Below, piece after piece: positions 23,236 to 33,413 of a stretch of 36,241 nucleotides of DNA. The stretch is from Verrucomicrobiota bacterium (GTDB taxonomy: Bacteria; Verrucomicrobiota; Verrucomicrobiia; Verrucomicrobiales; Verrucomicrobiaceae). Each line of letters begins with the position of its first letter. Within the stretch, counting starts at the first letter, position 1. The translations under genes were made by a program, and so were the position numbers. The notes beneath the pieces are model-generated. The model was not told where the DNA came from and did not search any database. It worked only from the letters and a program-made list of their open reading frames with translations. Location: contig CAUJJC010000068.1 in the NCBI GenBank assembly GCA_963204975.1, positions 1 through 36,241 of the forward strand, in the 5' to 3' direction.

Positions 23236-25794
23236 TCAAGGAACTGGATGCTCTAGCTGGCGCAGCTTCTGCTTCCAAAGTGTGAGCTTCTCCTGATGCT
23301 TGGAGACCGATGGGGTTCCCGCCTTTTCCACGACGGAGATCAACTGCTGGTAGATGAGTTTCTCTCCACCGCGATCTGTGGCATAGGCCTCGGGATGGTC
23401 CTTGAGTTCGTCCCACAACTGCATAACCGAGTGAACCGCTTGTTCGTGCATGGAGAGCTTGCTCTGCGCACTTGCTAGGGCACCGAGATCGTCAAGCCAC
23501 ACGGCGAGATGCGGCGCATGCTGATGGCCGATCCGCTCGCATTCCTCGCGATAGGGTAATGCTTCTTTGATCTGCCCCGCCTGCTCCAGCACTTCGCTCA
23601 TCGCTCGAAGGCCATGCATCTGTTCCACGGAATCGCCGGTCTTCCTGGCGATGCGGAGGGCTTCATGGATGGATGCCTGACTCTCGCTCATGCGGTTCAG
23701 ACGGGCATAGACGCGGGCCATCTCAATCAAGGGGTCGATCAGGCGGGCGCTATCCTTGCCGCGTTGCTCGCGGTCGAGCGCTATGGATTGTTCGAAAAAC
23801 GTGATCGAGGATGTTAAGTCGCCACGCTCGAGTTCGAGGCGCGCGCTTGCGACCAGGAGTGTGATCCTTGCAGCGCGGATGCTTCGTGATGTGTCGTCGG
23901 GGTCAATCTGATCCAACGCCTGACGCAAAGTGGTCGCTGAGTCATCAAGGTGCCCAGCCCGACGCTGAACCTCTGCTACGGTGCGAAGGAACCGTCCGTC
24001 TTCGCTGGCTGGAATGTTGCGTCCGTTGCGCCGCTTCATGAGTTGATCAACAACGGCCAGCGCCTCTTCGTGCCTGCCAGTGTAGGACAGTTCGGAGGCC
24101 ATGATGCGGCAGTTGTTGAACCAGTCAGCGCTATTGCCATAGCCATTGGCCTCCATTCGTTCGGCGGCTTCTTGCAGGCGCTTGATGGCGCTGACACGAT
24201 CTCCCAGCACATCGACTTCTGCCTTGGCGATGGGCAGGGCCAGGCTCAGAGTTCGCAGATCATTGATGCCATGGAGCTGTTCGTAGAGGGACTGCTGTTT
24301 TTTCAGCAGGGGCAGGGCGCGAGCGGAGTCGCCCATGCTGAGATAGACATTCACGAGGCTGCTGTAGAGAGCGGCTTGAATGTCCTGCTGGTTGTCGAAG
24401 CGATCCAAATCACGGGCGCTTTCATCCAGCGCCAGACGCAGGGCCTCGGGGTTCTTGCCATCGTCCACATGCTTACCAGCTTCAAATAGCAGGCGATTGA
24501 GGAAGGCCGTGAGGTGACGGGACTTTTGATTCTCGGAGAGGGCGCTTGCCTCACTTTGCTCAGCTCGTTTCAGGGCTTCTTCAGCGGTGGCGCGTGCTCT
24601 GGACTCACTGCCCAGAAGGAAAAGGCTCACCCCTGCGATGGCGATGATGCCTGTGATGACTGCTGTGCCCAGGGCGAATCCAGTTTGGTGTTGTTGAGCG
24701 AGTTTTCGCAGCCGATACCATGCGCTGGGAGGGCCGACGCTGAGAGGCTCCTTGTTCAGGTAACGCCGCAGATCATCGGCAAAGGCAGCCACGGTGGGGT
24801 AGCGGGCATCAGGTGATTTTTCGAGTGCCTTGAGCACCAGCCAGTCGATTTCATCGCTGAGCTGGAGAGCTAGATGATAGGTCGATTCGTTCAGATTACC
24901 CGCTTTCAAGACGCGGGTGCTGGGACGGAGAGGATCGGCCTCGCAGATGCGGCGAAATAATTCATTGGCCGGTAGAGTATCGGCGTCCTTGATGTCGATG
25001 GCTGGACAGCAGGTGAGCATCTCATAGAGAATGGCACCGAGGGAATAGACATCAGCGCGGAAGTCCACCTGATCGGAGCCCATCGTGGCATTCTCAGGAG
25101 CCATGTAGCGAGGCGTGCCGAGCATGATCCCGCGAGCAGTGAAGGCGAGACTTTCAGCGCTCTGCGCCTCAGCTTGAAGGACCTTTGCGATGCCGAAGTC
25201 GATCACCGTGGGCACAGGCAGCCCTTGCGATTCGGTGACGAGGATATTGGAGGGCTTGAGGTCGCGATGCAGCACGCCTTTGACATGCGCATACTGAACC
25301 GCATCGCAGACATCGAGCATCAACTCCAGGCACTGATGCAGTCCCAGACGATGATCGCGGACATACTGTGTGATGGGCACTCCATGGACCAGTTCCATGG
25401 CAAAGTAGGGCCGGTGATCCTTTGTCGCGCCTGCATCCAGCACACTGGCGATGAAGCGGTGGGACATCAAAGCCAGGGCCTGGCGCTCTCTGCGGAAGCG
25501 TGTGATCACCGATTTGGTATTCATGCCTGCGCGCACGATTTTGAGGGCCACTTCGCGCTTGATGATATCTGTCTGTCGCGCTTTCCAGACAATGCCGAAG
25601 CCGCCTTTGCCCAGCGGCTCCACCAGGGTGTATCGCCCCACTTCATCACCGGCTTCCAGTTCGATCTCCTCCAGATCGCCTTCGACATCGGCATCCAGCT
25701 CGGCAGCCATGGCGAGTCCCAGCAGACCATGTGCCCGCGGCGGCGTTGTGCGCACATCTTGCGGGGTGGTGTTGCCATTGGTCAGGTCTGACAT
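23236..25794 (-). CDS. Membrane serine/threonine kinase with TPR-like sensor region
   Basis: 852 residues from ATG 25794; a TTG at 25830 is less likely. Residues about 50-370 form an eukaryote-like kinase with [35 protein letters not shown] and MAPENA all intact, so activity is expected. One membrane helix follows ([19 protein letters not shown]), then a coiled segment and about 400 residues of helical repeats with TPR character ([20 protein letters not shown]). This is a very common architecture in Planctomycetota, Verrucomicrobiota and Acidobacteriota. It is divergent from dapL across 114 bases. The ligand and substrates are unknown. Confidence 0.93.
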   Translation of the reverse strand: MSDLTNGNTTPQDVRTTPPRAHGLLGLAMAAELDADVEGDLEEIELEAGDEVGRYTLVEPLGKGGFGIVWKARQTDIIKREVALKIVRAGMNTKSVITRFRRERQALALMSHRFIASVLDAGATKDHRPYFAMELVHGVPITQYVRDHRLGLHQCLELMLDVCDAVQYAHVKGVLHRDLKPSNILVTESQGLPVPTVIDFGIAKVLQAEAQSAESLAFTARGIMLGTPRYMAPENATMGSDQVDFRADVYSLGAILYEMLTCCPAIDIKDADTLPANELFRRICEADPLRPSTRVLKAGNLNESTYHLALQLSDEIDWLVLKALEKSPDARYPTVAAFADDLRRYLNKEPLSVGPPSAWYRLRKLAQQHQTGFALGTAVITGIIAIAGVSLFLLGSESRARATAEEALKRAEQSEASALSENQKSRHLTAFLNRLLFEAGKHVDDGKNPEALRLALDESARDLDRFDNQQDIQAALYSSLVNVYLSMGDSARALPLLKKQQSLYEQLHGINDLRTLSLALPIAKAEVDVLGDRVSAIKRLQEAAERMEANGYGNSADWFNNCRIMASELSYTGRHEEALAVVDQLMKRRNGRNIPASEDGRFLRTVAEVQRRAGHLDDSATTLRQALDQIDPDDTSRSIRAARITLLVASARLELERGDLTSSITFFEQSIALDREQRGKDSARLIDPLIEMARVYARLNRMSESQASIHEALRIARKTGDSVEQMHGLRAMSEVLEQAGQIKEALPYREECERIGHQHAPHLAVWLDDLGALASAQSKLSMHEQAVHSVMQLWDELKDHPEAYATDRGGEKLIYQQLISVVEKAGTPSVSKHQEKLTLWKQKLRQLEHPVP

Positions 25795-25908
25795 GCGTGC
25801 ATTGTGTTGCGGGATGCGGGCTATGGACAAGCAGAAAGCCAGCGACTTCTCTCTTGCGCACCGGCCCCGCCTTGCCCACTCTGCGCGCCCAATTCACCCA
25901 CGAAAGTC

Positions 25909-27147
25909 ATGGCGCTCATCAACGAAAACTTCCTCAAGCTCAAGGCCGGCTACCTCTTCCCTGAAATCGCGCGTCGCGTGAAAGCCTTCACCGAAGCCAA
26001 TCCCGACGCCGCCAAGCGTCTGATCCGCTGCGGCATTGGCGACGTGACCGAGGCCCTGCCCGAAGCCGTGCGCTACGCTATGCACGAGGCCGTGGATGAG
26101 ATGGGCAATCGCGGCACCTTCAAGGGCTACGGCCCTGAGCAGGGCTACGACTTCCTTCGCAACGCTATCGCCGACAACGACTTCAAAGCCCGCAGCATCA
26201 ACGTGGACGCCGATGAAATCTTCATCTCCGACGGCAGCAAGTGCGACACCGGCAACATCCTCGACATCTTCGGCAAGGGGAACAAAATCGCCATCACCGA
26301 CCCGGTGTATCCCGTCTATGTGGACACCAACGTCATGATCGGCAACACCGGCGACGCCGATGAAAACGGCGCGTATGCCGGCCTCACGTATCTGAAGTGC
26401 GGTCCCGACAACGGCTTCGTCCCCGCCATCCCGAATGAGCGCGTGGACCTCGTTTACCTCTGCTACCCGAACAACCCGACCGGTGCCACCGCTACCCGCG
26501 CGCAGCTCGAAGCCTGGGTGCAATACGCGCTGAAGAACGACACCATCATCCTCTACGATGCCGCCTATGAGGCTTTCATCCAGGACGAGAGCATCCCACG
26601 CAGCATCTTCGAAATCGAAGGCGCGCGCGATTGCGCCATTGAGTTCCGCAGCTTCTCCAAGAACGGTGGCTTCACCGGCATGAGATGCGCGTTTGTCGTG
26701 ATCCCGAAAGGCCTCATGGGCAAGACCGCCGACGGCACCAAGCAAGCCATCCACCCGCTCTGGAGCCGTCGCCATAGCACCAAGTTCAACGGTGCCAGCT
26801 ACATCATTCAAAAGGGTGCCGAAGCCCTCTACAGCGCCGAAGGCAAGTCCCAGGTCAAGGCCCTCATCGAGCACTACATGGGCAACGCCAAGCTCCTCGT
26901 CCAAGCCTGCAAAGACGCCGGTCTCGCCGTCTATGGCGGCGTAAACGCACCGTATGTCTGGGTGCAGACACCGGGCGGCATCACCAGTTGGCAGATGTTC
27001 GACAAGATGCTCAACGAAGCCAACGTCGTCATCACCCCCGGCAGCGGTTTCGGCAGCGCCGGCGAAGGCTACTTCCGCATCAGCGCCTTCAACAGCCGCG
27101 CGAACGTCGAAGAAGTCTGCAACCGCATCAAGGCGCTGACGAAGTAG
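25909..27147 (+). CDS. dapL: LL-diaminopimelate aminotransferase
   Basis: A 412-residue PLP enzyme that converts tetrahydrodipicolinate directly to LL-diaminopimelate, the short route to lysine and peptidoglycan used by plants, Chlamydiae and Verrucomicrobiota. ATG 25909 gives the typical start [20 protein letters not shown]. Other markers are [40 protein letters not shown] (186-192), YDAAYEAF and [12 protein letters not shown] with the PLP lysine at 251. It is monocistronic, with a strong terminator. Confidence 0.96.
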   Translation: MALINENFLKLKAGYLFPEIARRVKAFTEANPDAAKRLIRCGIGDVTEALPEAVRYAMHEAVDEMGNRGTFKGYGPEQGYDFLRNAIADNDFKARSINVDADEIFISDGSKCDTGNILDIFGKGNKIAITDPVYPVYVDTNVMIGNTGDADENGAYAGLTYLKCGPDNGFVPAIPNERVDLVYLCYPNNPTGATATRAQLEAWVQYALKNDTIILYDAAYEAFIQDESIPRSIFEIEGARDCAIEFRSFSKNGGFTGMRCAFVVIPKGLMGKTADGTKQAIHPLWSRRHSTKFNGASYIIQKGAEALYSAEGKSQVKALIEHYMGNAKLLVQACKDAGLAVYGGVNAPYVWVQTPGGITSWQMFDKMLNEANVVITPGSGFGSAGEGYFRISAFNSRANVEEVCNRIKALTK

Positions 27148-27172
27148 AGCTTCGACGGGAATTGTTTGTCAG

Positions 27173-27205
27173 AGCCAGCTCCGGAGTTTCTGGAGCTGGC
27201 TTTTT
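27173..27205 (+). terminator. Rho-independent terminator of dapL
   Basis: A perfect 10-bp stem, AGCCAGCTCC (27173-27182) with GGAGCTGGCT (27192-27201), followed by TTTTC, 25 bases after the dapL stop codon. Classic intrinsic terminator. Confidence 0.92.
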
Positions 27206-27292
27206 CATGGGTAGGAAAGTCGTAAGCGAGTCGAACTTTAGTGACATTTCAGGCGCTTGATTGCATTCTCCGATTCACCAGCCTGACCTGTC

Positions 27293-27859
27293 ATGAAGAC
27301 TTCCAAATCCAAGCTCACCCCCAAGCAACGCGGGCAACTGCTTAATACCTTGCAAACGCGCTTCGAGCATCACAGGGAGAGGCATCCGGGCATCACATGG
27401 GACAAGGTCCAGGCGCGGTTGGAGGCGAAGCCGGAGAAGCTGGGGTCGTTGCACCTGATGGAGGAAACGGGTGGTGAGCCCGATGTGGTGAGCTTTGACA
27501 AGAAGACGGGCGAAGTCGTCTTCTTCGACTGTGCGCCGCAGAGCCCGAAGGCCCGCGCTAGTTTGTGCTACGACGGTGAGGCGCTGGCATCGCGCAAGGA
27601 GCACAAGCCGAAGGACAGTGCGATGGAGTTGGCTGAAGCGATGGGCATTGAGCTGTTGACGGAGGAGCAATACTCGGAGCTGCAAAAGCTGGGTGAGTTC
27701 GACACGAAGACTTCAAGCTGGGTAAAAACGCCAGACGCCATGCGCAAGCTGGGCGGCGCGTTGTTCGGGGACAGGCGATTTGGCCGAGTGTTCTTCTATC
27801 ACAACGGTGCGGAGTCGTATTACAGCGCACGAGGGTTTCGTGGTTCGCTGAGGGTTTGA
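27293..27859 (+). CDS. DUF4256 domain protein
   Basis: A 188-residue soluble protein. The whole length fits DUF4256: LLNTLQTRFEHHRERHPGI, then a short linker to LHLMEETGGEPDVV, EVVFFDCAPQSPKARASLCY, AMGIELLTEEQYSELQKLG and a C-terminal GRVFFYHNGAESYYSARGF. Members are about 180-190 residues and scattered among bacteria; their function is unknown. The tight EVVFFDC core suggests an enzyme-like pocket, but no catalytic motif is established. It stands alone, 87 bases beyond the dapL terminator, and is probably monocistronic. Confidence 0.85.
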   Translation: MKTSKSKLTPKQRGQLLNTLQTRFEHHRERHPGITWDKVQARLEAKPEKLGSLHLMEETGGEPDVVSFDKKTGEVVFFDCAPQSPKARASLCYDGEALASRKEHKPKDSAMELAEAMGIELLTEEQYSELQKLGEFDTKTSSWVKTPDAMRKLGGALFGDRRFGRVFFYHNGAESYYSARGFRGSLRV

Positions 27860-27981
27860 GTTCAGGGGCGGAAGTTGAATGCTTGTTCTGAGCTTTTGTT
27901 TCCCGCAGATGCATCACCGCATGACGTGGGCTGGAAACGCGACGATAGAGCCGGGCGTCTCTCGTGTGAGCGCTCTCCTCC

Positions 27982-29058
27982 ATGAAGCGATTCCACTGTG
28001 ACTGCGGCAATGTGCTCTTCTTCGGCAGTTCGGTCTGCTTGAAGTGCGCGGGCAAGGTGGGGTTTGATCCTGCGGTGGGGCTGATGGTGCGTGTGCGGCC
28101 AGAGAGTGTGATGAAGCGATGCGAGAACGGCACGCTGCATGGGGTTTGCAACTGGTTGCTGCCCGCGAAGTCGAGCGCGGTGCTCTGCCTTGCTTGTCAG
28201 ATGAATCAGACAATTCCTGACCTCAGCATTGCTCGAAATCGCTTGCTCTGGGGCCGGGTGGAGATGGCGAAGCGCCGCATGATTCACACGCTGCTCGATT
28301 TGGGTATTTCGCTGCCTTCGAAGCGGGAGGACTTGAGGAACGGGCTGGCCTTCGATCTGGTCAGTTCGTTTTCGAATCCGAATGTGACCACGGGACATCT
28401 GAATGGTGTGATCACCATCAACCTTGAGGAAGCCGACGACACTTACCGGCAGATCAATCGTCAGCATCTCAACGAGAGCAGTCGCACTTTGCTGGGGCAC
28501 TTCCGGCACGAGAGTGCGCACTACTTCTGGATGCGAAATCTCTCAGAGCTTCCGTGGGACAGTGCGGATCGACTGGCCTTTCGCGCCCGCTTTGGGGACG
28601 AGTGGCTCGATTACTCGGCGACGCTCAACGCTTACTATCAAAACGGCGCACCAGTCGATTGGGATCAGCGTTACATCACGGCCTACGCTTCATCGCACCC
28701 TTGGGAAGACTGGGCCGAGACCTGGGCGCATTACTTGCAGATCGTCGATGGACTGGAGACGTGCGAGAGCCTGGGAATTCATGTGAAACACCTGGCTCTC
28801 GATCTGGTGATGCTTCCGGGCGATGCGGGCTTGCTGCCGTCGATGCTGCCTCAGTCCGCCGCTGCTGATGGGGCATTCCTCGCGTGGCTCCAGCGCTGGA
28901 TGTGTCTGTCCACGGTGCTCAATGAGATCGCCAGCAGCCTGGGCGAGGCACCGCTTTATCCCTTCGTCATCTCGGTGCGCGTGGCGCAGAAACTGAGACT
29001 GGCACATCACTATGCTCAGTCATGGGGTGCGCCATCGCTGAAGCCGCGCGTGCATTGA
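27982..29058 (+). CDS. Zinc metallopeptidase-like protein (Peptidase_Mx type)
   Basis: A 358-residue soluble protein. The N-terminus has rubredoxin/zinc-ribbon-like cysteine pairs: Cys6/Cys8, Cys19/Cys22 and Cys69/Cys72. Residues 176-180 form HESAH in the context GHFRHESAHYFW, an HExxH zinc site with general-base Glu. A downstream glutamate/histidine cluster in WEDWAETWAHYLQ is the probable third-ligand region. This matches the family annotated as putative zinc-binding metallopeptidase (PF15887). No signal peptide is present, so it is cytoplasmic. Substrate and role are unknown. The CarF-like gene follows on the same strand. Confidence 0.88.
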   Translation: MKRFHCDCGNVLFFGSSVCLKCAGKVGFDPAVGLMVRVRPESVMKRCENGTLHGVCNWLLPAKSSAVLCLACQMNQTIPDLSIARNRLLWGRVEMAKRRMIHTLLDLGISLPSKREDLRNGLAFDLVSSFSNPNVTTGHLNGVITINLEEADDTYRQINRQHLNESSRTLLGHFRHESAHYFWMRNLSELPWDSADRLAFRARFGDEWLDYSATLNAYYQNGAPVDWDQRYITAYASSHPWEDWAETWAHYLQIVDGLETCESLGIHVKHLALDLVMLPGDAGLLPSMLPQSAAADGAFLAWLQRWMCLSTVLNEIASSLGEAPLYPFVISVRVAQKLRLAHHYAQSWGAPSLKPRVH

Positions 29059-29128
29059 TGCAGTCGATGTGCCCTTGAAGAGAATCAATGCGCCAGCGCT
29101 AGACGTGCCGCCGACGGGTGGCGCTGTC

Positions 29129-29737
29129 ATGAACGACGCACTTCTCATTCTCCTCCAGGCCACCGGCGTGATCCTCGCCGCCGACTTCGTGGCCGGCATC
29201 ATCCATTGGGTTGAAGACGCTTACATCCGTGAGGACACGCCGCTCGTCGGTTGCTGGATTGGCCGCACCAACACGCTTCACCATCACCTGCCACGCAAGA
29301 TGACGCAGAACACTTGGTGGCAGAGCAACTGGGATCTCGTGGTCGCCATGAAGGCACTCGTTGGGATCGTCGCATTGTTAGGCTGCCTGACATGGCATGT
29401 CTGGCTCTTCGCCATCGTGGCTGCGAATGCGAATGAGGTTCACAAGTGGTCGCATCGCACGCGTCGGGAGAACGGACGGTTTATCTCCTGGCTGCAAGAT
29501 CTACACCTCATCCAGACGCCCCATCATCACGCGATTCATCACACCAACCCGAAGGACGTTCGCTACTGCCCGATCACCAATGTGGTGAACCCGGTGCTGG
29601 ATGCGCTGCGTTTCTGGTCAGGCCTGGAGTGGCTGCTGGAGCATGCGTTTGGCATTTGCCGGAAGCCAGATACTTCCGTGCCGGGGCAGGGCACGCCGCC
29701 TGCGTGGATCGTGGAGATGCGGAACAGGAGTGCGTGA
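29129..29737 (+). CDS. CarF/TMEM189-type plasmanylethanolamine desaturase
   Basis: 202 residues from ATG 29129 (a GTG at 29069 would add 20 non-helical residues). The B-domain family of CarF/PEDS1 introduces the vinyl-ether bond of plasmalogens. The histidine set is complete: HWVED (26-30), LHHHL (50-54), HKWSH (105-109), H126, HHHAIHH (132-138). Two to three membrane helices surround these motifs. Activity needs ether lipids and oxygen. In Myxococcus, CarF links plasmalogens to light-induced signalling. A role in ether-lipid or singlet-oxygen response here is inference. It converges on the next gene with seven bases between stops. Confidence 0.88.
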   Translation: MNDALLILLQATGVILAADFVAGIIHWVEDAYIREDTPLVGCWIGRTNTLHHHLPRKMTQNTWWQSNWDLVVAMKALVGIVALLGCLTWHVWLFAIVAANANEVHKWSHRTRRENGRFISWLQDLHLIQTPHHHAIHHTNPKDVRYCPITNVVNPVLDALRFWSGLEWLLEHAFGICRKPDTSVPGQGTPPAWIVEMRNRSA

Positions 29738-29744
29738 CCGGGTA

Positions 29745-31247
29745 TCAATACTCGTGGCCGAGGTTGTCATCGGTGATGGATTCGGCATCGCGGACGAGAT
29801 CAAGGACGTGCTCGTGGCGGGTCCACTTCCACTTGTCGCCTTCACGCGGCAGGCCTTCGTGGTTCACGAAGTCGAGCACGGCATTGAGCTTGGCGGGATC
29901 GGTGAAGACGGGCTGATCGTCGATGCGATACTGCGAGAGCACCCGTGCCCAGCGCTCGCGATCCGGTGTGAGTGGCGCGTTGCTGGCGAGCACATGATTG
30001 ATGACCATGATGGAGTGCGGGAAGACTTCCGTGCCGGTTTTCGCGGCGCGCAGGGAGTCGGTGCAGTTCCAGAAGGCGATGCCCTCGGGCGTGAGATGCG
30101 ACTTCACCTGGGTGAGGAATTCCTTCGACAGCAAGGCGGAGGCAAACTCGCGCCAGTGATGCGTCGTGTTCATCACGATGGCGTCGAATTTCTTGTCCGG
30201 GTTGCGACGCAGCCAGCGGCGGCCGTCGTCGATGACGATTTCGACCTTGGGGTTGGTGAGCAGGCTCTTCACCTCGGGCTGCTTCGAGATGAGATCGAGG
30301 TAGCCGTGGCTGAGTTCGATCGCAGTGACGTGCTTCACCTGCGGGTGATTGGCGATGATCTGTGTCCACCCGCCGCTGGCCACGCCGATGACGAGCACGT
30401 TCTCGATCTGGTCGCGCACGGCGCTGAGGAAGTAGGGCCGCACCAGCCAGGAGCCGGGCTCGAGCTGGGTCTCGATCACGCCGTCATACGCGCCATTGCC
30501 ATAGACGCACTTGTGCGTGTCCACGGTGATCACGCCGTGACGGCTCTCGACGATGCTGGCGAAGCGCATCGTGCCATTGAACTCGGTCTTGTATTGCAGC
30601 CGCTCGTAGAGGCTCTGAAAAGGACTCACCGTGATCAGCACGACGAACAGCGGAGCTGCCAGCAATCCACGACTGAGTGCCCCAGCCACGGCACAAGCCC
30701 ACGCGGCACCGATGGCGAGCAGCAGCAGGCTGAGCGGGTAAAGGCCGAGCCATTCCATCAAGATGAAGCCGGTGAGCAAGCTGCCAGCGCCGGAGCCGAT
30801 GATGTTGGCGAGGTAAAGCCACGACAATCGCGAGCCGGAGTCGGCCCCGGTTTGCACGGAGCGATGGCAGAGCAAGGGGAAGACGATGCCGAGCAAGGCA
30901 CCACTGATCGCGACGAGCTGGTAGCCCCATTGCCACGGTGCGTGACACGCGATGACGGCGGTCAGTGGCGCGACGATGAAGGCGGCGTAGTTGGCGCGCG
31001 AGATGAGACCTGCGAGTGCAAGCCGCTGCGAACCGAAGTCCACCGTGCTGTGATCGCGCTGCCACCTTCGGCTCCACAGCGATCCAATCGCGAGGCCGAG
31101 CAGATAGCTGCCGAGCATGTAGCCGAAGACGGGTGCGCGCGAGCCGCTGGCGTAGTTGAACACGCGCGCCCACACGATTTCCCACGCCAGCGCGAGGAAG
31201 CCGGACAACGCGGACCAGAGCAAGGCGGTGCGGAAGGGCAGCTTCAT
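29745..31247 (-). CDS. Membrane protein with spermidine-synthase-fold domain
   Basis: 500 residues from ATG 31247, which overlaps the stop of the partner gene upstream (ATGA). About six to seven membrane helices (for example GSYLLGLAIGSL and LYPLSLLLLAIGAAWACAVA) are followed by a cytoplasmic Rossmann domain: IENVLVIGVASGGWTQII, VTAIELSHGYLDL and VEIVIDDGRRWL. These match the spermidine/spermine synthase fold. The loop that carries the catalytic Asp in true synthases (D-S/T-x-D-P) reads IVMNTTHHW, so polyamine synthesis is doubtful. It is related to proteins annotated as fused MFS/spermidine synthase. Confidence 0.8.
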   Translation of the reverse strand: MKLPFRTALLWSALSGFLALAWEIVWARVFNYASGSRAPVFGYMLGSYLLGLAIGSLWSRRWQRDHSTVDFGSQRLALAGLISRANYAAFIVAPLTAVIACHAPWQWGYQLVAISGALLGIVFPLLCHRSVQTGADSGSRLSWLYLANIIGSGAGSLLTGFILMEWLGLYPLSLLLLAIGAAWACAVAGALSRGLLAAPLFVVLITVSPFQSLYERLQYKTEFNGTMRFASIVESRHGVITVDTHKCVYGNGAYDGVIETQLEPGSWLVRPYFLSAVRDQIENVLVIGVASGGWTQIIANHPQVKHVTAIELSHGYLDLISKQPEVKSLLTNPKVEIVIDDGRRWLRRNPDKKFDAIVMNTTHHWREFASALLSKEFLTQVKSHLTPEGIAFWNCTDSLRAAKTGTEVFPHSIMVINHVLASNAPLTPDRERWARVLSQYRIDDQPVFTDPAKLNAVLDFVNHEGLPREGDKWKWTRHEHVLDLVRDAESITDDNLGHEY

Positions 31248-31858
31248 GCGCGCGCCCTCCTCGCTGCGGCGGTGCCCAGGATGATCAAGGCGGCGGTGGC
31301 ATTGAGGCCCGCCGCGAGTTGCACCGAGCCGCTGAGTCCCAGCGATGCAAGCACCCAGCGCGCAGCGACGAAGGCACCAATGGCAGCGCCGAGTGTGTTG
31401 ACGAAATACAACCAGCTCACGGCCTCGCCGACGGAGGCCTTGGCGCGGACTTGCTGCGCGACGAGCAAGGGCAGCGTGCTGCCCATCAGCAGTGTGGGCA
31501 CAAAGACGAGAGCAAAGGCTAGCGCGCCGGTGAGCAGTCCGCCCGGTGTCGCGATGGTCTGATCGACCCAGTGAAACAACCGCAGCGACACGAGCCCATA
31601 CGCACCGATGAGCAGCTCGGTGATGCCGAAGCACAGCACCAGCGGCGCGCGCGTTTGCTTGCTGACCCAGCCGCCTGCGATGCTGCCAATGCCCAGCCCC
31701 ATGAGGAAGGCGGCCACGACCATCGCGACTGACTCCACATTGCTGCCGAAAATCATGAGCAACGAGCGCTGCCACACGATTTGGTAGATCAGCGCCGAGA
31801 TACCGCTGAGCACGAACACGCCGAAGAGCACGGGCTTGGGGAAGGTGGGTTCGGTCAT
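31244..31858 (-). CDS. Membrane partner of the spermidine-synthase-like protein
   Basis: 204 residues from ATG 31858. Six membrane helices of the type found at the N-terminus of fused MFS/spermidine synthases: FGVFVLSGISALIYQIVWQR (the family's hallmark S-G-x-x-A-L-x-Y-Q-x-x-W-x-R), MVVAAFLMGLGIGSIAGGW, PTLLMGSTLPLL and VSWLYFVNTLGAAIGAF. It is a stand-alone half; the downstream gene supplies another membrane block and the Rossmann domain, and the four-base overlap implies they work together. Transport or membrane-linked group transfer is possible; the substrate is unknown. Confidence 0.8.
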   Translation of the reverse strand: MTEPTFPKPVLFGVFVLSGISALIYQIVWQRSLLMIFGSNVESVAMVVAAFLMGLGIGSIAGGWVSKQTRAPLVLCFGITELLIGAYGLVSLRLFHWVDQTIATPGGLLTGALAFALVFVPTLLMGSTLPLLVAQQVRAKASVGEAVSWLYFVNTLGAAIGAFVAARWVLASLGLSGSVQLAAGLNATAALIILGTAAARRARA

Positions 31859-31919
31859 CGGCGCGTTCGATGCCAGAGAACGCGCTTGCACGCAAGCACG
31901 CGGGAGCCCACTAGGCGCG

Positions 31920-32630
31920 ATGCCTCCGCCTGTGTTTCATCTGTTCGGCACCTCGCACCTCATCGTGCTGGCACTCACGGTGCTGATCAGCATCGCGCTG
32001 GTCTGGCATCGGCGTCGCAAGCCGGGAGCATTTGATGCTGCGGATGGCGCGCTGGTGATCGCGTTGCTGCTGCAATGGCCCGCCTCCATCGCGTCGCACT
32101 GGCAGCTCGGTGATCTATCGATTCAGTGCGGACTGCCGCTGCACTTCTGTGATGTGGCGGCGTTCGCAGGCGTGGCGGCGCTGATGCTGCGGCACCAGCT
32201 CGCGGCGGAGATCTGCTACTTCTTCGGCCTCGCGGGCACCTTGCAGGGCTTGATCACGCCCGCCTTGCGCGAGGACTTCCCGCACCTGCGCTTCTTCGCG
32301 TTCTTCCTCCTGCACAGCACCACGGTGATCACCGCGATCTACCTGATGGCAGGCTGGCGCTTCACGCCGCGACCGCAGGCTCCGGTGCGGATGCTGGGCT
32401 GGATGGCGGTGTATGCGACGAGTGTGGCGGCGATCAACGCGCTGCTGCGCACGAACTACGGCTGGGTATGCGAGAAGCCGCCGAGCCCCAACTTGATGGA
32501 TGTGCTGGGTCCGTGGCCCGTGTATGTGCTCGCGCTCGGAGGTGTGGGACTCGTCATCTTCACACTGCTCGATTTGCCATTCATCGCTCGACGCAAATTG
32601 GATTTGCCTTTGCCAAGCAAACACGACTGA
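31920..32630 (+). CDS. YwaF/TIGR02206-like integral membrane protein
   Basis: 236 residues from ATG 31920; the upstream frame overlaps the divergent gene. About six to seven membrane helices contain the conserved motifs of this family: [43 protein letters not shown] and [21 protein letters not shown]. subtilis YwaF belongs here; the function is unknown. It is divergent from the split spermidine-synthase-like pair with 61 bases between starts, and 28 bases upstream of pyrH on the same strand, so it may be cotranscribed with pyrH. Confidence 0.83.
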   Translation: MPPPVFHLFGTSHLIVLALTVLISIALVWHRRRKPGAFDAADGALVIALLLQWPASIASHWQLGDLSIQCGLPLHFCDVAAFAGVAALMLRHQLAAEICYFFGLAGTLQGLITPALREDFPHLRFFAFFLLHSTTVITAIYLMAGWRFTPRPQAPVRMLGWMAVYATSVAAINALLRTNYGWVCEKPPSPNLMDVLGPWPVYVLALGGVGLVIFTLLDLPFIARRKLDLPLPSKHD

Positions 32631-32658
32631 TGTTTCATTGATCAACTCTTGCGATCAC

Positions 32659-33387
32659 ATGGTTGAAATATCCGGTAAGCGAAAATTCCGACGCGTCCTT
32701 TTGAAACTCAGCGGTGAGGCCCTGCGCGAGCCGGGCAGCACCGACAATATCTCCCCTCCCATCGTGGAGGACATCGCTGCGCAAATCAAAGCGGCTCATC
32801 AAACGGGCCTTGAAATCGCGCTCGTCGTGGGAGGCGGCAACTTCTGGCGTGGCGTGACCGCGAGCAATCGCGGCATGGAACGCGCGACCGCTGACTACAT
32901 GGGCATGCTAGCCACCGTCATGAACGCGCTGGCCGTGCAGTCGATGCTGGAGGCGATGGACGTCCCGACGCGAGTGCAGAGCGCCATCAAGATGGACAAC
33001 GTCGCCGAGCCGTTCATCCGCCGCGTGGCCATGCGCCATCTCGAACTCGGTCGCGTGGTGATCTTTGCCGCCGGCACGGGCAATCCGTTCTTCTCCACCG
33101 ACACGACCGCTGCGCTGCGTGCGAGCGAAATCGGTGCCGATGCGGTGCTCAAGGCGACCAAGGTCGATGGCATCTACGACAGCGATCCGAAGAAGAATCC
33201 GAACGCGGTGCGCTTCGAGCACATCAGCTTCCTCGATGCTCTCACAAAGCAGCTGAAGGTCATGGACGCCGCCGCGTTCAGCCTTTGCTCGGAGAACAAC
33301 ATGCCGATCGTGGTCTTCAGCATGGAAGAACCCGACAACGTGCGCAAAGCTCTCATCGGCGAACCCATCGGAACCGTCGTTAGCTAG
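32659..33387 (+). CDS. pyrH: Uridylate kinase (UMP kinase)
   Basis: A 242-residue amino-acid-kinase-fold enzyme converting UMP to UDP. ATG 32659 is chosen because it starts just before the [12 protein letters not shown] phosphate loop. Other motifs are [26 protein letters not shown], the [17 protein letters not shown] loop, [17 protein letters not shown], and the C-terminal PIVVFSM with [13 protein letters not shown]. The order pyrH-frr is conserved in very many bacteria and supports both calls; the gap to frr is 26 bases. Confidence 0.96.
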   Translation: MVEISGKRKFRRVLLKLSGEALREPGSTDNISPPIVEDIAAQIKAAHQTGLEIALVVGGGNFWRGVTASNRGMERATADYMGMLATVMNALAVQSMLEAMDVPTRVQSAIKMDNVAEPFIRRVAMRHLELGRVVIFAAGTGNPFFSTDTTAALRASEIGADAVLKATKVDGIYDSDPKKNPNAVRFEHISFLDALTKQLKVMDAAAFSLCSENNMPIVVFSMEEPDNVRKALIGEPIGTVVS

Positions 33388-33413
33388 TCAACCTCACTCA
33401 CTACGCCCAGCTT

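Noticed and set aside
25894..26904. A 336-codon minus-strand frame antisense to dapL
   Set aside because: dapL is unmistakable and the frame is a repetitive Val/Asp/Gly shadow of it.
29601..31562. A 653-codon plus-strand frame over the spermidine-synthase-like pair
   Set aside because: It overlaps three supported genes and has antisense-like Ala/Arg/Asp/His composition without domains.
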